Shown here one piece after another: positions 20,429-31,735 of a stretch of 64,000 nt of DNA. The notes beneath the pieces were generated by a model, which worked only from the letters and a program-made list of their open reading frames with translations, made no database searches and was not told the origin of the DNA. The stretch's first letter is position 1; every line of letters begins with the position of its first letter. Both the position numbers and the translations under genes were made by a program. Source of the stretch: Neoceratodus forsteri (taxonomy: Eukaryota > Chordata > Ceratodontiformes > Ceratodontidae); contig CM057451.1 in the NCBI GenBank assembly GCA_016271365.2, forward strand, positions 367,123,501 through 367,187,500. Direction: 5' to 3'.

Positions 20429-22890
20429 CTAGGCCAAGGTTACCCAATGTTTGTTCTGACGTTGGTTCTGATTTGGTCTTTGTTGGCAACATTGCTGCCT
20501 CTGAAATAGCTGTTTCTGCTTCTGTGGAGACTTGTACATAAACTGTACCGAACATAGTGCCTTGCCCTTATCTTGGAGGTCAGTGATTATCTCCTTTACA
20601 TCCCTGCCAAAAAGGACTGACCCTTTAGAGGGAGCATCCTGTATGGCAGACTGGACCTCTGGTGCCAGGCCTGAGATCCACAGCCAGGTGTGATGTCGTA
20701 TACTAACCGCAATAGCTGAGCCCCTACCTGCAGCATCCACTGCATCGTAGGTGGCATGCAACATGTGATGACAAGCAGATGTGGCTGACCATACCAGAGC
20801 TGCCATTTCGTCCTTTAGGGTAGAGTCTGGACTCCAACTGACCTAGGACTGATTTTTGGTAGTCCCCCATATGGGCAACATAGTTTAGTGCTCCGATTCC
20901 TAAGGTGGAGAAAGAATACATTTTTCTCCCATACTGATCCAGACGTTTAGATTCTTTATCGGGGGGGGAGCACTAAGGTGTTTGGGTTTAGCACACCTAT
21001 CATGGGCCGCACTAATGACCACTGAATCGGCCTTAAGATGAAGACTGAGGAAGTCTTTAGCATCTGTAGATTGATAACGTCTGTTAGCCTTTCTGGATAT
21101 TGGGGCCAGAGAAGAAGGTTGCTTCCATATAGTGGTGACCAAATCCTCATGCGGTTCAGCCCAGGGCAGAATGAGGTTTGGGGAGGAATCGGCCAAATCT
21201 AAATGAGCTGCCAGCTGCTGCCTCTGCGAGTCCTGGGCAACTGTGCACCAATCATAGGCTGCCTGGATATTTCGTAGGAGCTCCAAGAAGGAAGGATCCT
21301 CTGGAGGGGATTTGGGAGTTTCCTTCAGTTTCTGATCATCTAGTATGGGTGTTTCCACGTCAGAGTCGGAATGGACCATGTTGCTATCCGAGTCTGAGGA
21401 ATCCTGGTCACTAGGAGAGCTGATGGTCGGAGGCGGCAGTTCCGCTGGTCTGGAAAATGCTGTAGGCCTGGAAAAGTCCCAGGCCTACGGTGAGAATTTG
21501 GACACTTGGCCTGTGTTGGGCCCTTAAGGCTGGACGATGGGGAAGGATCCGACACAGGAGGCCTTGGAGCCGGCGTCAGGGCCATAGGCGACTGACGCTT
21601 CTCCAGCTCTGACGTGAGCTGTGACTTTACTTCTGCCCACCAAGTCTTAAGGACCGCTTGAAGGTCCACTTGAGGCTGGGGTGGAGGGTTATTAAACCCA
21701 AAGCTAGGGTACCCGTAGTAGGGCTAGTTAAAGCCCAACGGAGTGTAGCCCAGCACATGGAATCCTGATGCTGGATACTGTGGTGTTAGGAATCCTAGTG
21801 TTGGGTACTGAGGAGGATAGCCCAGCGATGGATGTTCATAAGGAATTCCAGGTGGTCCTGAAGGAGGGCCCAATGAAGGGGCTGAAAGTCCTGCAGGAGG
21901 AATCATCAGGTCTGTACCACGTCCCACGGGGTACTCAGAAGGCCACGATGGAAGAGGTGGACGAAAGGGTCCCGATGGTCCTGGTGTCTGGCCTGATGGA
22001 GGGCCTTGAGGGACTGAATTGCCTGAGGGGGGAGGGACTATCGTATGGTCCGATGCTGGCTTTGGCGTCTGAGGCACCGGCGGAGGTGGTGACGTGGCCC
22101 CTGTCAGTGGGTGATCTCCTGCCTCCGCATACCCGCAGAGGAAGCCAAAGGTACCGCTTCTGCCGGCGATAAAGGACAGGAAGGAGTAGTGTCCTTCATC
22201 AGCTGCGTATCTTACATCAGCTGTGCTATCACCTCTTTGTCAGGCCTGTTAGCGGGGCCTGACAGAGGATCTGGGGCTGGGCGTCCGTCAGAGGAGCCGA
22301 TGGGTGGCTTAGCAGCCACAGCAATGCAAGAACCGGCGGAGCCAGAACTCGATTTACCTGTCCCACTCATACCACTAGGCCTTGAAATCTTGGAGGCTGT
22401 AGAGGAGGTGGGTGCCTCCTGATTTCAGGAGGCTCCTGTAGGGCCCGAGCCTGGGCCAGACAGGTGGGTCGACAGCTGTTTGGTAGCCATCAAAGCAGTT
22501 GTTGAAGGCAAATCCCCCAGAGGGGATGTTACCTGAAGGGCCGCAACTCCAGCGGGAGGCGGCGGAATGACTGAGGAACCCTTCCTGGTCCCGATGTCTC
22601 TCCTTGTCCTTCTTCTTCTTATGGTAGGCCTTCGGAGAGGACAACTGCCTGAGTTTCTTCAGCTCCTTCTCCATATTGGCCATTTTTTCTTTTAAAAGAT
22701 GGGCTTCCAGAGACTGCTGCCTACGTTTACGTGTCGCCACGTTAAACTTCTGGTAATGCTCGCACCCTTCCACCTTATGACCCGGACCCAGGCAAAAAAG
22801 GCAGAGGAAATGGCTGTCCTTGTGAGGGAGCTGAGTTCCACAGGAGTCACACTTGTTCTTATGCGATTCTGAAGGCGTCAGAGACTACAT
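20429..22890 (-). pseudogene. gag-like gene of element B, broken
   Basis: The first codons read ATG then TAG (22890-22885), so the frame stops at codon 2. Downstream in the same frame comes CDSCGTQLPHKDSHFLC, then LFCLGPGHKVEGCEHYQKFN, a zinc-binding pattern shared in form with the gag starts of C, D and E. A lysine-rich, coiled-coil-like stretch follows (KEKMANMEKELKKLRQL), then a Pro/Gly-rich region (22077-21724), and a C-terminal part with RKANRRYQSTDAKDF and VISAAHDRCAKPKH (21379-20900) and DAVDAAGRGSAIAVS (20806-20429). At least five frames are needed to read it through. DIRS gag function (RNA binding and particle assembly) is assumed from family knowledge. Confidence 0.75.
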
Positions 22891-22999
22891 ACACAATGAT
22901 TTTTGTTAAATAAAAAAATCAGAAATATATGGCTTAATAGTAAAACTATTTGAATAATACTCATCCAAGATAGCATCGACAGTAGCAGCATTCTTCCAC

Positions 23000-23213
23000 A
23001 AAGTCCAACGTGCACAGATCGACAGCGGGAAAGAACTGGAAGGTGGGCATGGGGACAACTCCTTGTACAGCGTCACACTGACATCCGTCTCGTGACGTCA
23101 GGGGGCAGTCCCCGTCGGACACTGGCAGCTAGAATTTTTCTATGTAGTCCTAACACCTGGTGGCTTAATCCTACTTATGGGTACCTACTGCAAGAGTCCT
23201 CTCAAAGTAAGAT
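23000..23213 (-). repeat. Right inverted terminal repeat of element B
   Basis: Reverse complement of the left repeat. It holds a perfect palindromic CRE-type tgacgtca at 23093-23100. Confidence 0.8.
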
Positions 23214-23281
23214 CTGAAGTTCTCTCCAGTTATCACATCCCTGTTGTATAAAATGGACACATGATGTGCACTCGTGTAATG

Positions 23282-23385
23282 TGGAAAATATTTTCACTCC
23301 TGCACAGTGACCTCTGGATACTCACTCATGGCTTCGCCACTCATGAATATCCAGAGGTCACTCTAAAGGAGTGAAAATATTTTCC
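23282..23385. repeat. Hairpin next to element B
   Basis: The arms tggaaaatattttcactcct (from 23282) and aggagtgaaaatattttcca (to 23385) are exact complements. The pairing continues through gacctctggata/tatccagaggtc up to a loop of about 10 bases near 23331-23340. It is a compact palindromic MITE-like unit, with the direct-repeat word ccagttatcaca 45 bases to its left. Confidence 0.8.
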
Positions 23386-24139
23386 ATATCATATGCGTGC
23401 CCATTATGTATCCCTTACTATCCGCTACCATGCTCCCCTTTTTACTGCTATGGTCCTGAGTAGCTACTATGCCCTGCACTCTGTCCTAGCCGTGTTTGAA
23501 ACCCTTAATGGTATTGATGCTCACCACATCAGCTGGAAGACTGTTTCACAGCTCAACCAACCTCTCTGTAAAACAAAAATTTCTCATGTTCCTCCTGCCC
23601 CCCCTTTCCAGTTTCCACTCAATTACCCATATTCTTGATTCACTATTCCTGCTGAAAAGTTCTTCACAGTTAACCTTGTTCATTCCTTTCAGGAACTTGA
23701 AGGTCTCTTATCATATCACCCCTCTCTTGTCTGACCTCCAGCAAGTACATGTTCAGTGCCTTAAGCCGATCCTTGTAAGATCTGCCCTGCTGGCCCTGAA
23801 TCATTTTGGTTACCCTAAGTGATACTGTCTCCAGCCCGTACTTATCTTTTCTCAGGTAAGGACTCCAAAACTGGGGAAAGTACTCTAGGTGTGGCCCCAT
23901 CAGTGAATTTCAACTGCCAAATCCTGAACCACTTCTAGCCTTTGTAGGTCCCTCTGCATTTCCCTAATCCTCTCCTCGCTGTCTACCTTACCACAGAGCT
24001 TAGTGTCATCTACGAAGAGGCACATATTTCCCTAAATTCCTTCTATGTCACTGATAAACATGTTAAAAAGGACTGGACCTAGGACCAATCCCTGTAGCAC
24101 CCCACTTGAGACCTCCCTCGACTCGCATTTGATTCTGTT

Positions 24140-24285
24140 TACCAAAATTTTTTCATTGATATAATTGTTTATATGATGATCTGTACTCATTTACATTATG
24201 ATGACTTTTTTATATATTATATAACTATATTGTTTTGGTTACTTTATTGTTTGAATATTCAATAAAATGTTATTGATTAAAACAA
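24140..24285 (+). mobile_element. LINE 3' tail inserted in CR1-w
   Basis: AT-rich sequence ending in a polyadenylation-like 'caataaaatgttattgattaaaa' interrupts the CR1 reverse transcriptase exactly between its two recognisable halves. The form is that of an L1-type 3' end; the family is not certain. Confidence 0.5.
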
Positions 24286-24602
24286 AAAACTGCTGTCTCC
24301 TTTCCAACCAACTTTCCACCCATCTAACTGTGCCCTTAGCTGCACAGAGCTCCTCTAGCTTATTCAGCAACCTTCTGTGAGGCACGGAGTTGAAAGCCTT
24401 GCTGAAATTGATGCAGAGTAAATCCACAGGGTGGCTCTTATCCACTACCCATGTTACCTGGACAAAGAATACTATCAAACTGGTCTGACAAGATCTCCCT
24501 GCTGCAGAAACATTCTGTTTACAATCCTGGAGTCTGTTTCTCTCCAGGTAGTTCACTGGGTCCTCTAGGACTAGTGTCTTCATCAGTTTACCCACCACTA
24601 AG

Positions 24603-25102
24603 TTAAAGGGGACAGGAAATTTGTACCAATTGGCAGGTGTTTATAAAGTTCTTATTCTCAGAAATTATATGCATTCCCCTAAATCATCCATATTTAACTG
24701 TACCTGACTAAAAATTGGTATAAAAAACTGCATTTTCCATTGTTTTGTTCGTATGGGCAGCATTCTGTTACACTTCTCTTCATGGAACCAGTAATTTGGA
24801 GTTTTTACTACGTCACAGTTTCTGCTCAGAACTCTAAACATAGTTCTGATAGGCCAATAGCTCATAATGAACATTCTGAGCACAAACTGTGACATAGTAA
24901 AAACTCCAAATTACTGGTTCCATGAAGAGAAGTGTAACAGAATGCTGCCCATACAAACAAAACAATGCAAAATGCAGTTTTTCATATCACTTTTTATTCA
25001 GGTTCTGCTGAATATGCATAATTTAGGGGAATACATATCATTTCTGAGAATAAGAACTTTATAAACAGCTGCAAATTAGAAATGATTTCCTATCCTCTTT
25101 AA
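24603..25102. mobile_element. Palindromic Kolobok-like MITE with TTAA target duplication
   Basis: The element (24607-25098) is flanked by TTAA at 24603-24606 and 25099-25102. Termini are aggggacaggaaat and atttcctatcct. It is almost a full palindrome: aaactccaaattactggttc (about 24898) mirrors gaaccagtaatttggagttt (about 24785), and the outer blocks with ataaagttcttattctcaga and its complement also pair. No coding capacity is seen. It sits in the CR1-w copy. Confidence 0.85.
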
Positions 25103-26879
25103 GAGCACCAGCAGGCACTCCTGCAATGTATCTAGAAGGACCTGACGTCTAGTGCTCCAAGTTGCCAGAATGTCCCAATCAATATCTGGCAGGCTGAGGT
25201 CCTTCACTACCACCACCTCTCCCTTCATCCCCCTCTCTATGTCTGTGCCTAGTTCTCAATCTCTCTCTTTCCTCTGCCTGGTGGTCTATAGAACACCCCA
25301 CCTGTAGTTTCTTACCCGAGGTCATCTTTAGCTGAACAGACAATAATTCATTTTCCCCATTTCCTCCCCTGATGGATCCATCTTCCACTGCCTCAGTGCC
25401 TTCCCTGACATAGATCGGTACTCCCCCTCCTTCATCTTTCCCTCTATCCTGCCTAAATATGGTGTACCCTGAGACCGTGAGGTCCCAGATGCTATTCTCT
25501 GTGACTCAAGTTTCTGTAATTGCTATGAGGTCCATCTCTGTGTCTGCAACCACTGCCTGGAACTTACTGATTTTATTTCTCAGATTCCGGGCATTAAGGC
25601 AGACCACTTTCCACCTCACTCCCAACCCCCGCTTGCTTTTTACTGGTCCTTTCCTGTCATTTTTTCTTAGCCTCCTTAATTTGTTGTTTTTCTTGTTGTT
25701 TGTGGGCCTTGTCAGCCCTTCCTCCTTAGCCTCTTCCCCTAATTTTAACTGCACCCTTTCTGTTTCCCTCCCCACTGCTCCAGTTCAAGGGTAGCATGAG
25801 CTAGGCTTCCACTCTCTTTCCCTTCTCAGTGGTACCCATAACCTTAGCCTCCCTCGCAGTCAATTTTAATGTCCACTAATGAGAGTCAAACTTCAGTGCC
25901 AGCACAATGAACCTCTCTCCTGTTACGTGAAGGTAGTCACCCTTCTAGAGCCACCTTTCCCAGAAGCCCCCCCGTTTCCACAAAGTGGTACCCCTCCTCC
26001 TAAGACTATCCCTTCACTCACCCATTAAACTTCTCAGTCTCCTCCTTCCTCACTTTATCGTACCCATTTCCCTGACTCTAAACAAAGAGTACCTCGGAAA
26101 AGGCCAAGAAAGCCAAGTGCACTTTCAAACTGTGCCCCAGCTTTTTGTTCAACTGCACTCAAAGGGCAGGGTGGCCACTGAGAAGTGGCACTTGAAGCCC
26201 ATGTAAGAGAGAGTGCAGCATAAGCAGGACAGGTCAGGTGGGGTATCTGCTGGAACATGGAACTCAGAATCCTCAGAGTTGGGAATCACAGGTCAGGTTA
26301 GTGCTGGTGAACAAGGGTGGGCCAGCCACTGAAATACAGTGCTTGGAGCTCTTGGAGAAAGTAACACAGACTGAAATAGCGATGACAGCAATGGGAGGGT
26401 GACTGCTGTGAACACAGTAGGGTACTTGGAGCCCTTACAGTTGCATGGTACCTTAGTAAATCTGCAGGACAATGGGGCGGCTGTCTGAATGTAGGCCTTG
26501 GATCCCTTGGAGCAGTACCACAGTGACAATATACAGACAGAGGTGAGAAATATGTTCTTCACACTAGACCACTGGGCCAAACAACAACATCCAGTGGCAC
26601 AATGTCCACCAGGTAAGATGGTGCAGCTCAGGAACACTCCCTGAATCAATGGTTTCTGACACATCACTGTCACATGGAACAGGAGGCATTGTAAGAAAAG
26701 GAAAGGCAATAAAGAAACAGACATAGCGATTTTTAGGGGTCATAAAAAGTAGACAAATTGGGAAACAACCCCAAACGGCAAACGAAGGAAAGGACCCACT
26801 ATGATAACAAACAATTCAAAACACTTTGCACAGCATATTATTTTGCAGATTTTGACTAAAGTGATACTGGTCTAGAATG

Positions 26880-27530
26880 CTGCAAAGGAGGAGCTACAAA
26901 ATGAGATCTCAGATGAAATTGAAAATGGGGTAATTTTGATACAACAGAGCGGTGTCTCAATTGTTAACAAAATAAGCAATCTCTAAAGACGATTTTGAAA
27001 ATTGCAAAGCAGGGTGGACAGAAAATTGATCAGAGCATTTAAATCTAAGAACAGTAATGCTGTGACTATGAAACAGTGTATTCTGGAACAGGTTCAGGTA
27101 TTTTATTTCTTTCTTCCAGGATAGTTCCGTGGTTTCTTAGGAGGGGAGGAAAAAGAGTTGTGTTTTCATAATTTTATGAAAACTTGTGATAGCCTCTTTT
27201 CAGTGTCAGAGCTACTGCTGGTCAGTCCCATCACAGAGCAGAAAGGCACTCGAGTCGTTCATTCCATGAAAGGAGGTAAAGCATCTGGGTATGAAGGCTT
27301 TGGTGTCAAACTGTGTAAAGGGGTTTACTGGAATGCTTACTGTAGTTTTTAATTAATTCTAACTAGGGTATTTCCTGCGTCCTAACTGGTCAAGAAGACT
27401 CCGAAGCCATGTAATTTAGATAAGAAAACCCAGGGCTTTGGAGTTCTTCCAACAACCAGGATGCTATGGGCTCAGATATCAATGTTTTTTAAAAACATTG
27501 TTAAAAAAACTGTGGCAGTCACGTCTGTAT
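26880..27530 (+). mobile_element. L1/Tx1-type LINE ORF2 fragment
   Basis: The plus-strand frame 27158-27352 contains PITEQKGTRVVHSMKGGKAS and GYEGFGVKLCKGVYWN, the start of the L1 reverse transcriptase domain (family form: PIT..E...AI..MK.GKAPGPDGF...FYK). It continues across a stop into VFPAS and KKTPKPCNLDKKTQ, the position where L1 has the 'SW…A.I.LI.K..KD' motif. Upstream sequence from about 26880 may belong to the same copy but is not decodable. Short and decayed. Confidence 0.65.
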
Positions 27531-28456
27531 GGTACTGTACACATCAACAGTAGTCCCATATTGTCAAACTGAACAATAAAAAATTATGTTGAACTCTCCA
27601 CATTAATACAGTAAACAAAATCCAGAAAGTGACAGTACCGAACACAATTAACCTCTATTTTCATTGTTTATATTTTCTTCCTCATAGTTTGCTTGCTAGG
27701 CCTTAACTCCAGCAGTCTTGATTTATACCCCTACACTCACCAACAAGTAAATCCCCATAATCTGTGTTTTCATTTTTTTTAACTAAAAACAAGTAAACAG
27801 CAAGTTACAGTGACAATCTGCAACAGATTATCTAAAGCCCTGTTTGCTGTTCACAGTCTCAAGTCCGCACACAGTGTCTGCATGTGGCTCCCTCTCCAGT
27901 CATACTGCATACTGTACCTGCTACTTATTATTAATACTATAGGCTGCAAGTCAATTCATTCTGCAGCTGTAGCCGAGTAACCCAAATGCAATACAAAGAA
28001 TAAAACCAAAACAGAAGAGTGGCCACAAAATAAAATTCCTGGTTTGTCTCGTATTTAAGAGGTCTATGTTTTCTTTACAGCTCATAGAAAAATATCATTT
28101 GGTTTCTGGCTGTGGGAATCTCCCCTTCTGCTCCAGTTTTCCAGACCCAGCCTTTTTTACAGCTACCCTAGAGCGAGGCAGTAAGCTCCTTAAATATTTA
28201 CACTAACCACAGTGTCACTTTCAAAGTGAAGAACAGTCCTGTCCTGCCAGCATGCTTGCTTGGTCGCATGTTTGCTCTTGCTTTCATTATGGATATATTT
28301 TCAGTGATTTCGAGACAGCAAACCTTCAACAAGTTAATCCCCCAAATCTGCATGTTGATGGACCCTTGCTCTTTTTCTGCCACTGTTGCCCATGCTTTAA
28401 CCAAGCACCCTCAATACTTCATTTAGTGGTACAAAAGGAGGGAGGAGATTGCTTAT

Positions 28457-28495
<39 letters not shown>

Positions 28496-29089
28496 GAGGT
28501 TCAAGGGATCAGGAACCTATCCTGCCTCAACACAATGCATCCTGTTCTAACATACAATGCCATCTAGTTGCCACACTAAAAAAAGAACACAATAAAAGTC
28601 AATCTTTCATCTTTTTTCTTTTGCATCTTATCAAAATCATTTTATTTTAAACTAGTTGCCTATTTTAAACAAACATTTAATTTATAACTGCAATAAGATA
28701 CTTCAGGGTGTGTACTTCTTTGTGTAAATCATACTTCCATGTGGTTGAAGGCACTCAGTGCAAGTACCTGGTGCACTACAATGCACATGGGTGTGCTATT
28801 TACAAAAATAATACACCTTGTTGTGTCTTTTTGCTTATATCCTAACCTAGTGGTCTTTTCTGGCCTCCATGTGGCCAGGTTTTGTGATTTTGCTTTGTAA
28901 GAAAGGCAATTAAATGGACCAAAAACACCAGAGGCCAATACGTTTGTTTTATTGTGATTATAAATTACTATCTATTATTTTTAACTCCCAGTTGAGAGAG
29001 GTTGCAGGGTATCTTGTAACCCAAAAGCAATTCTGTTCAGGGAAAGGTCAAGTAATTCAAGTTCATTTGTTCTAAGAAAAAAGATAAAA
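27531..29089. other. Non-coding stretch
   Basis: Contains the (CA)n microsatellite at 28458-28493. I see no gene. Open frames near 28198-28497 lack any family signature and overlap on both strands. This is one of the few parts without clear repeats. Confidence 0.45.
28458..28493. repeat. (CA)n microsatellite
   Basis: About 18 CA units, uninterrupted. Confidence 0.95.
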
Positions 29090-29838
29090 TGAAGGCAGCA
29101 GGGCAGGATGGACAGGTTTGTTGCAGGTCTTGGTCAAGAAAAGGCTTCTGACAATGTCTCTCATTTATTTCATGTTTTTTGTTTATATGGGGATCCTGAA
29201 GATATCTGTCACGTGGTTGCAGACTTGGTACAAGTCTTAGTTAGTGTCACTTACAGTAACGGTTAACAAGGTTTACCAGTGCCATACCAAAATGGGATAA
29301 GCAGAGGTGCCCAGTCAGTTCTGTATGGTATGTCATAACATAAGTCTGGATCCCGTAATTCATTTTATTAGCCAGGCATTGGACATTGTGGGTTTAATTA
29401 AAAGGGATGTGTTTAGAGGGGGAAGATCTCTGCTTATGCGTATGATACAAGTCTCTGTCTCGGGGCTGCATCTTCAGAGTCCAACTTGTCAGGTTTGGTG
29501 CAGCAGGTGGCATTAGGAAGTAACATCACAGAGGCTGCTGCCCTCTGCTGTGGAATGCCTCAAGGGTCGATTCCAGACCCCATGTTATTCACCATTTACT
29601 TGCTGCTGCTGCTGGGGGAGAATATTTGACAGCATTGTCTGGGTTTTTCATTGCTATGCAGATGATGCCCAGATTTACCTACTGTGTACAACTGATGGGT
29701 ACAATGCTGTCGCAGTGTTAGATGAGTGTGTGATGGAAATCTAAGACTGGATTAACTCAACTGAATGCATCAAAGACAGAGGTGTTATTGTTGAAACCAG
29801 GCCATGGAGGGGTAGCAATGGATAGTAATAGTGCCTCA
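29090..29838 (+). mobile_element. L2 LINE, first part of split copy
   Basis: Decayed reverse transcriptase in plus orientation. Recognisable pieces are VSVSGLHLQSPTCQVWCS (29307-29516 frame), CGMPQGSIPDPMLFTIYLL across a frame change (about 29550-29610), and FHCYADDAQIYLLCTTDG (29640-29700), where the YADD catalytic box survives. The copy continues at 35690 beyond a small fold-back and element C. These words are typical of the L2/Maui group. Confidence 0.8.
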
Positions 29839-30046
29839 TACTAACCCTTCTAAAGGGACACAAAAAGGATTCAACGTAGGCTCGAAGTAATTACATAAAT
29901 AAATAAATTTAATGGCATTCCAAGTGAACAAAAATTCCGCCTGACATGTTTCGGACTAGGAGCATGCTTTTTCTTTGAAAAAGGATGCTCCTAGTCCGAA
30001 AGACTACGTTGAATCCTTTTTGCATTACTCTAGAAAGGCTAGTGTG
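29839..30046. repeat. Fold-back insertion with nested hairpin in the L2
   Basis: The outer arms caaaaaggattcaacgtag (29861-29879) and ctacgttgaatcctttttg (30004-30022) are exact 19-base complements, and weaker pairing extends to 29839 and 30046. Inside lies a second hairpin, tttcggactaggagcat (29950-29966) against atgctcctagtccgaaa (29985-30001). No gene. It interrupts the L2 reverse transcriptase. Confidence 0.8.
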
Positions 30047-30053
30047 TGTGCCA

Positions 30054-30262
30054 GAAGAAAAAATTACTCACCTTAGTAATGTTGTTTCTTCTAATGGAGT
30101 CTTGCTATATTATGACATATGCAGTGAGTCCCAACCTTCGAACTGCTCCGGATGTGAAAGAGTTAACTTTCCATGCCAGGCATGGAACGCTGAGCTCGAG
30201 CTCGGTTGAAACTCTGTCTGTCGTTCTTCAAACTCAAACCGTCAGATCTTTATGAGCTAAAC
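30054..30262 (+). repeat. Left inverted terminal repeat of element C
   Basis: Pairs with 35430-35620: gtcttgctatattatgacat, gtgagtcccaaccttcgaac, agagttaactttccatgcca and cagagtttcaaccgag-type blocks are complementary. Confidence 0.9.
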
Positions 30263-30509
30263 TCACTGAGGTCCTGTGTGGAAGCTGTAAACCTACACTA
30301 GCCAACTGGCTACTAAACATAAGAACACATTTTTGGTCCCAAAACAAAGACTCAAGTCAGGAGACCCAAAAATGAAAACACACACCAAGTCACCCAAAAA
30401 GGAGGGGAGAAAACAACAAGGTGGGCATCTACTAAGTGCCAACACTGCACTGCCCATCCACATCCCAAAAAACAGAGGTTCTGAGAGGGGCAGGCGGGAG
30501 GTCATAATA

Positions 30510-30600
30510 TAGCAAGACTCCATTAGAAGAAACAACATTACTAAGGTGAGTAATTTTTCTTCAAACAACATGAAGTCTTGCTATATTATGACATATGCAG
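30510..30600. repeat. Internal complementary region of element C
   Basis: gtcataatatagcaagactc, then cattagaagaaacaaca and gtgagtaatttttcttc, is the reverse complement of the left tip. aaacaacatgaagtcttgct, then atattatgac, is the reverse complement of the right tip. The fusion is near 30563. Confidence 0.88.
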
Positions 30601-30659
30601 ACTACACAGCAGTATCTCCATGGAGGGTCAGAACCTACTTAGGAATAGGCTCTAAGCAC

Positions 30660-31735
30660 AGCTGTGCCAAACCGAGCATCACTCCCTAGCCTGGATGCCC
30701 AGGGAGTAATGCTTGGTAAAAGTGTGAACTGTTTTCCAGGTAGCTGCTTGACATATCTCTAGAATAGGATGTCCCTGGCAGCAGCCAGGGAAGCAGCTGT
30801 ACCTCTGGTGGAGTGAGCCTCAGCCTGAGGAGGAACCTTACCCAGCTTTTCCTAACAGAACTGGATACAAGAGACACTCCACCTGGCAATGGATCTTTTA
30901 GTGGCAGGTTTCCCTTTACCAACCTCACCATAAGTGAGGAACAGTTGGAGGGAGTCAAACCTGTGACCCTTGGTACGCTCTATGTAGTAACTAAGGGCTC
31001 TCTTCACATCTAAGCTGTGCAGCCTCCTCTCGCCAGAGAGGAATGGTCAGTGAAGTACACTGGAAGAGATATAGATTGATTAAGGTGGAAATCTGAAACT
31101 ACCTTAGGCAAGAACTTCCTGTTAGTCCTGAGGACCACCTTATCTCTATGAAAGGAGATAAAATCAGGCTCCACTGACAAGGCTTGTAATTCACTTATGC
31201 GTCTGGCAGAAGTAATGGCTACCAGAAACACAGTCTTCCAAGTCAAGTACTTAAGCACTGCTGAAGTCAAAGGCTCAAAGAGGGGTTGCATAAGCTGAGC
31301 AATGCAAACATTAGGATCCCAGGCAGGGGCAGGGTCCCTGAATGGAGGGATGGTGTGAAGCAATCCCTTAAAAAACTTGGAGAATACACAATGAGCTGAA
31401 AGAGAAGAGGGTTTACCTGCTGAAATAAAGGCAGACACAGCTGCCAAATGTACTTTTAGGGTAGCTGGTCTCAGCCCAAAGGTATTTAAATGGACCATAT
31501 AATCCAGGACTGTGGGTAAATCAGCAGATTCTGGGGAAATATGCTTCCCAGAACACCATATGGAAAACCTCTTCCATTTGGAATTATAGGTAGCCCTGGT
31601 GGAAGGTTTCCTAGAAGCCTTCAGAATATCCATTACACCTTGGGAGAGGTGTAGATCAGCAAACTCTAACTCTTCAAGAGCCAGGCCTTGAGATTGAGAG
31701 ATTTGAGGTTGGGTACCAAACCCTCCCCTGAGCAC
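30660..31735 (-). pseudogene. Tyrosine recombinase of element C, nearly complete frame
   Basis: The frame 31735-31010 holds ASRKPSTRATYNSKWKRFSI, DYMVHLNTFGLRPATLKVHL and the catalytic Arg in ITSARRISELQAL, then RTNRKFLPKVVSDFHLNQSI. After a frameshift near 31015 the C-terminal part can be followed to about 30660: AHSTRGTAASLAAARD (the HxxR pair) and FTLLPSIT-type shifted wording where the TFTKHYS nucleophile block of D lies; reading in the proper frame gives the Tyr block near 30710. A short frame overlap with RNase H (31735 against 31674) mirrors element B. Integration of a circular cDNA is the family role. Confidence 0.88.

Larger units (their letters stand above)
16914..23213 (-). mobile_element. 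DIRS-like retrotransposon B, full length but decayed
   Basis: A 6.3 kb element with inverted terminal repeats (16914-17150 and 23000-23213), an ICR at 17258-17348 and the gene order gag, reverse transcriptase/RNase H, tyrosine recombinase, read on the minus strand. The left tip agtacag and right tip gtaagat are both deduced from the ICR, where their complements are fused. Every gene has stops or frameshifts. Element F at 62995 belongs to the same family, and its ends and recombinase are closely similar. It lies in non-coding DNA between a small hairpin and a larger one. Confidence 0.9.
23395..26740 (-). mobile_element. CR1 LINE with endonuclease and reverse transcriptase parts (CR1-w)
   Basis: Reading on the minus strand from the right: possible 5' region and ORF1 remnants (26740-25800, not decoded), the ORF2 endonuclease start KVVCLNARNLRNKISKFQAV and DLIAITETW (25775-25500), VPIYVREGTEAVEDGSIRGG (25390-25179), then reverse transcriptase INFSKAFNSVPHRRLLNKLEELC (24598-24239) and MGPHLEYFPQFWSPYLRKDK (23900-23670). 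The junction between endonuclease and reverse transcriptase is occupied by a MITE (24603-25102), and about 300 codons are missing there. A short L1-like tail is inserted at 24140-24285. It is an old, non-functional copy of a different CR1 subfamily from 48095 and 60669. Confidence 0.8.

Noticed and set aside
16914..23213. Element B as an LTR retrovirus-like element
   Set aside because: No long direct repeats, no protease, no DDE integrase and no primer-binding site; inverted ends, ICR and tyrosine recombinase mark it as DIRS-like.
28198..28497. Overlapping short frames before the CA repeat
   Set aside because: Both strands open, no motif, and one frame simply reads into the microsatellite.
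27531..29089. Host exon between repeats
   Set aside because: No frame with splice sites and protein-like composition could be supported; cannot be excluded without transcript data.
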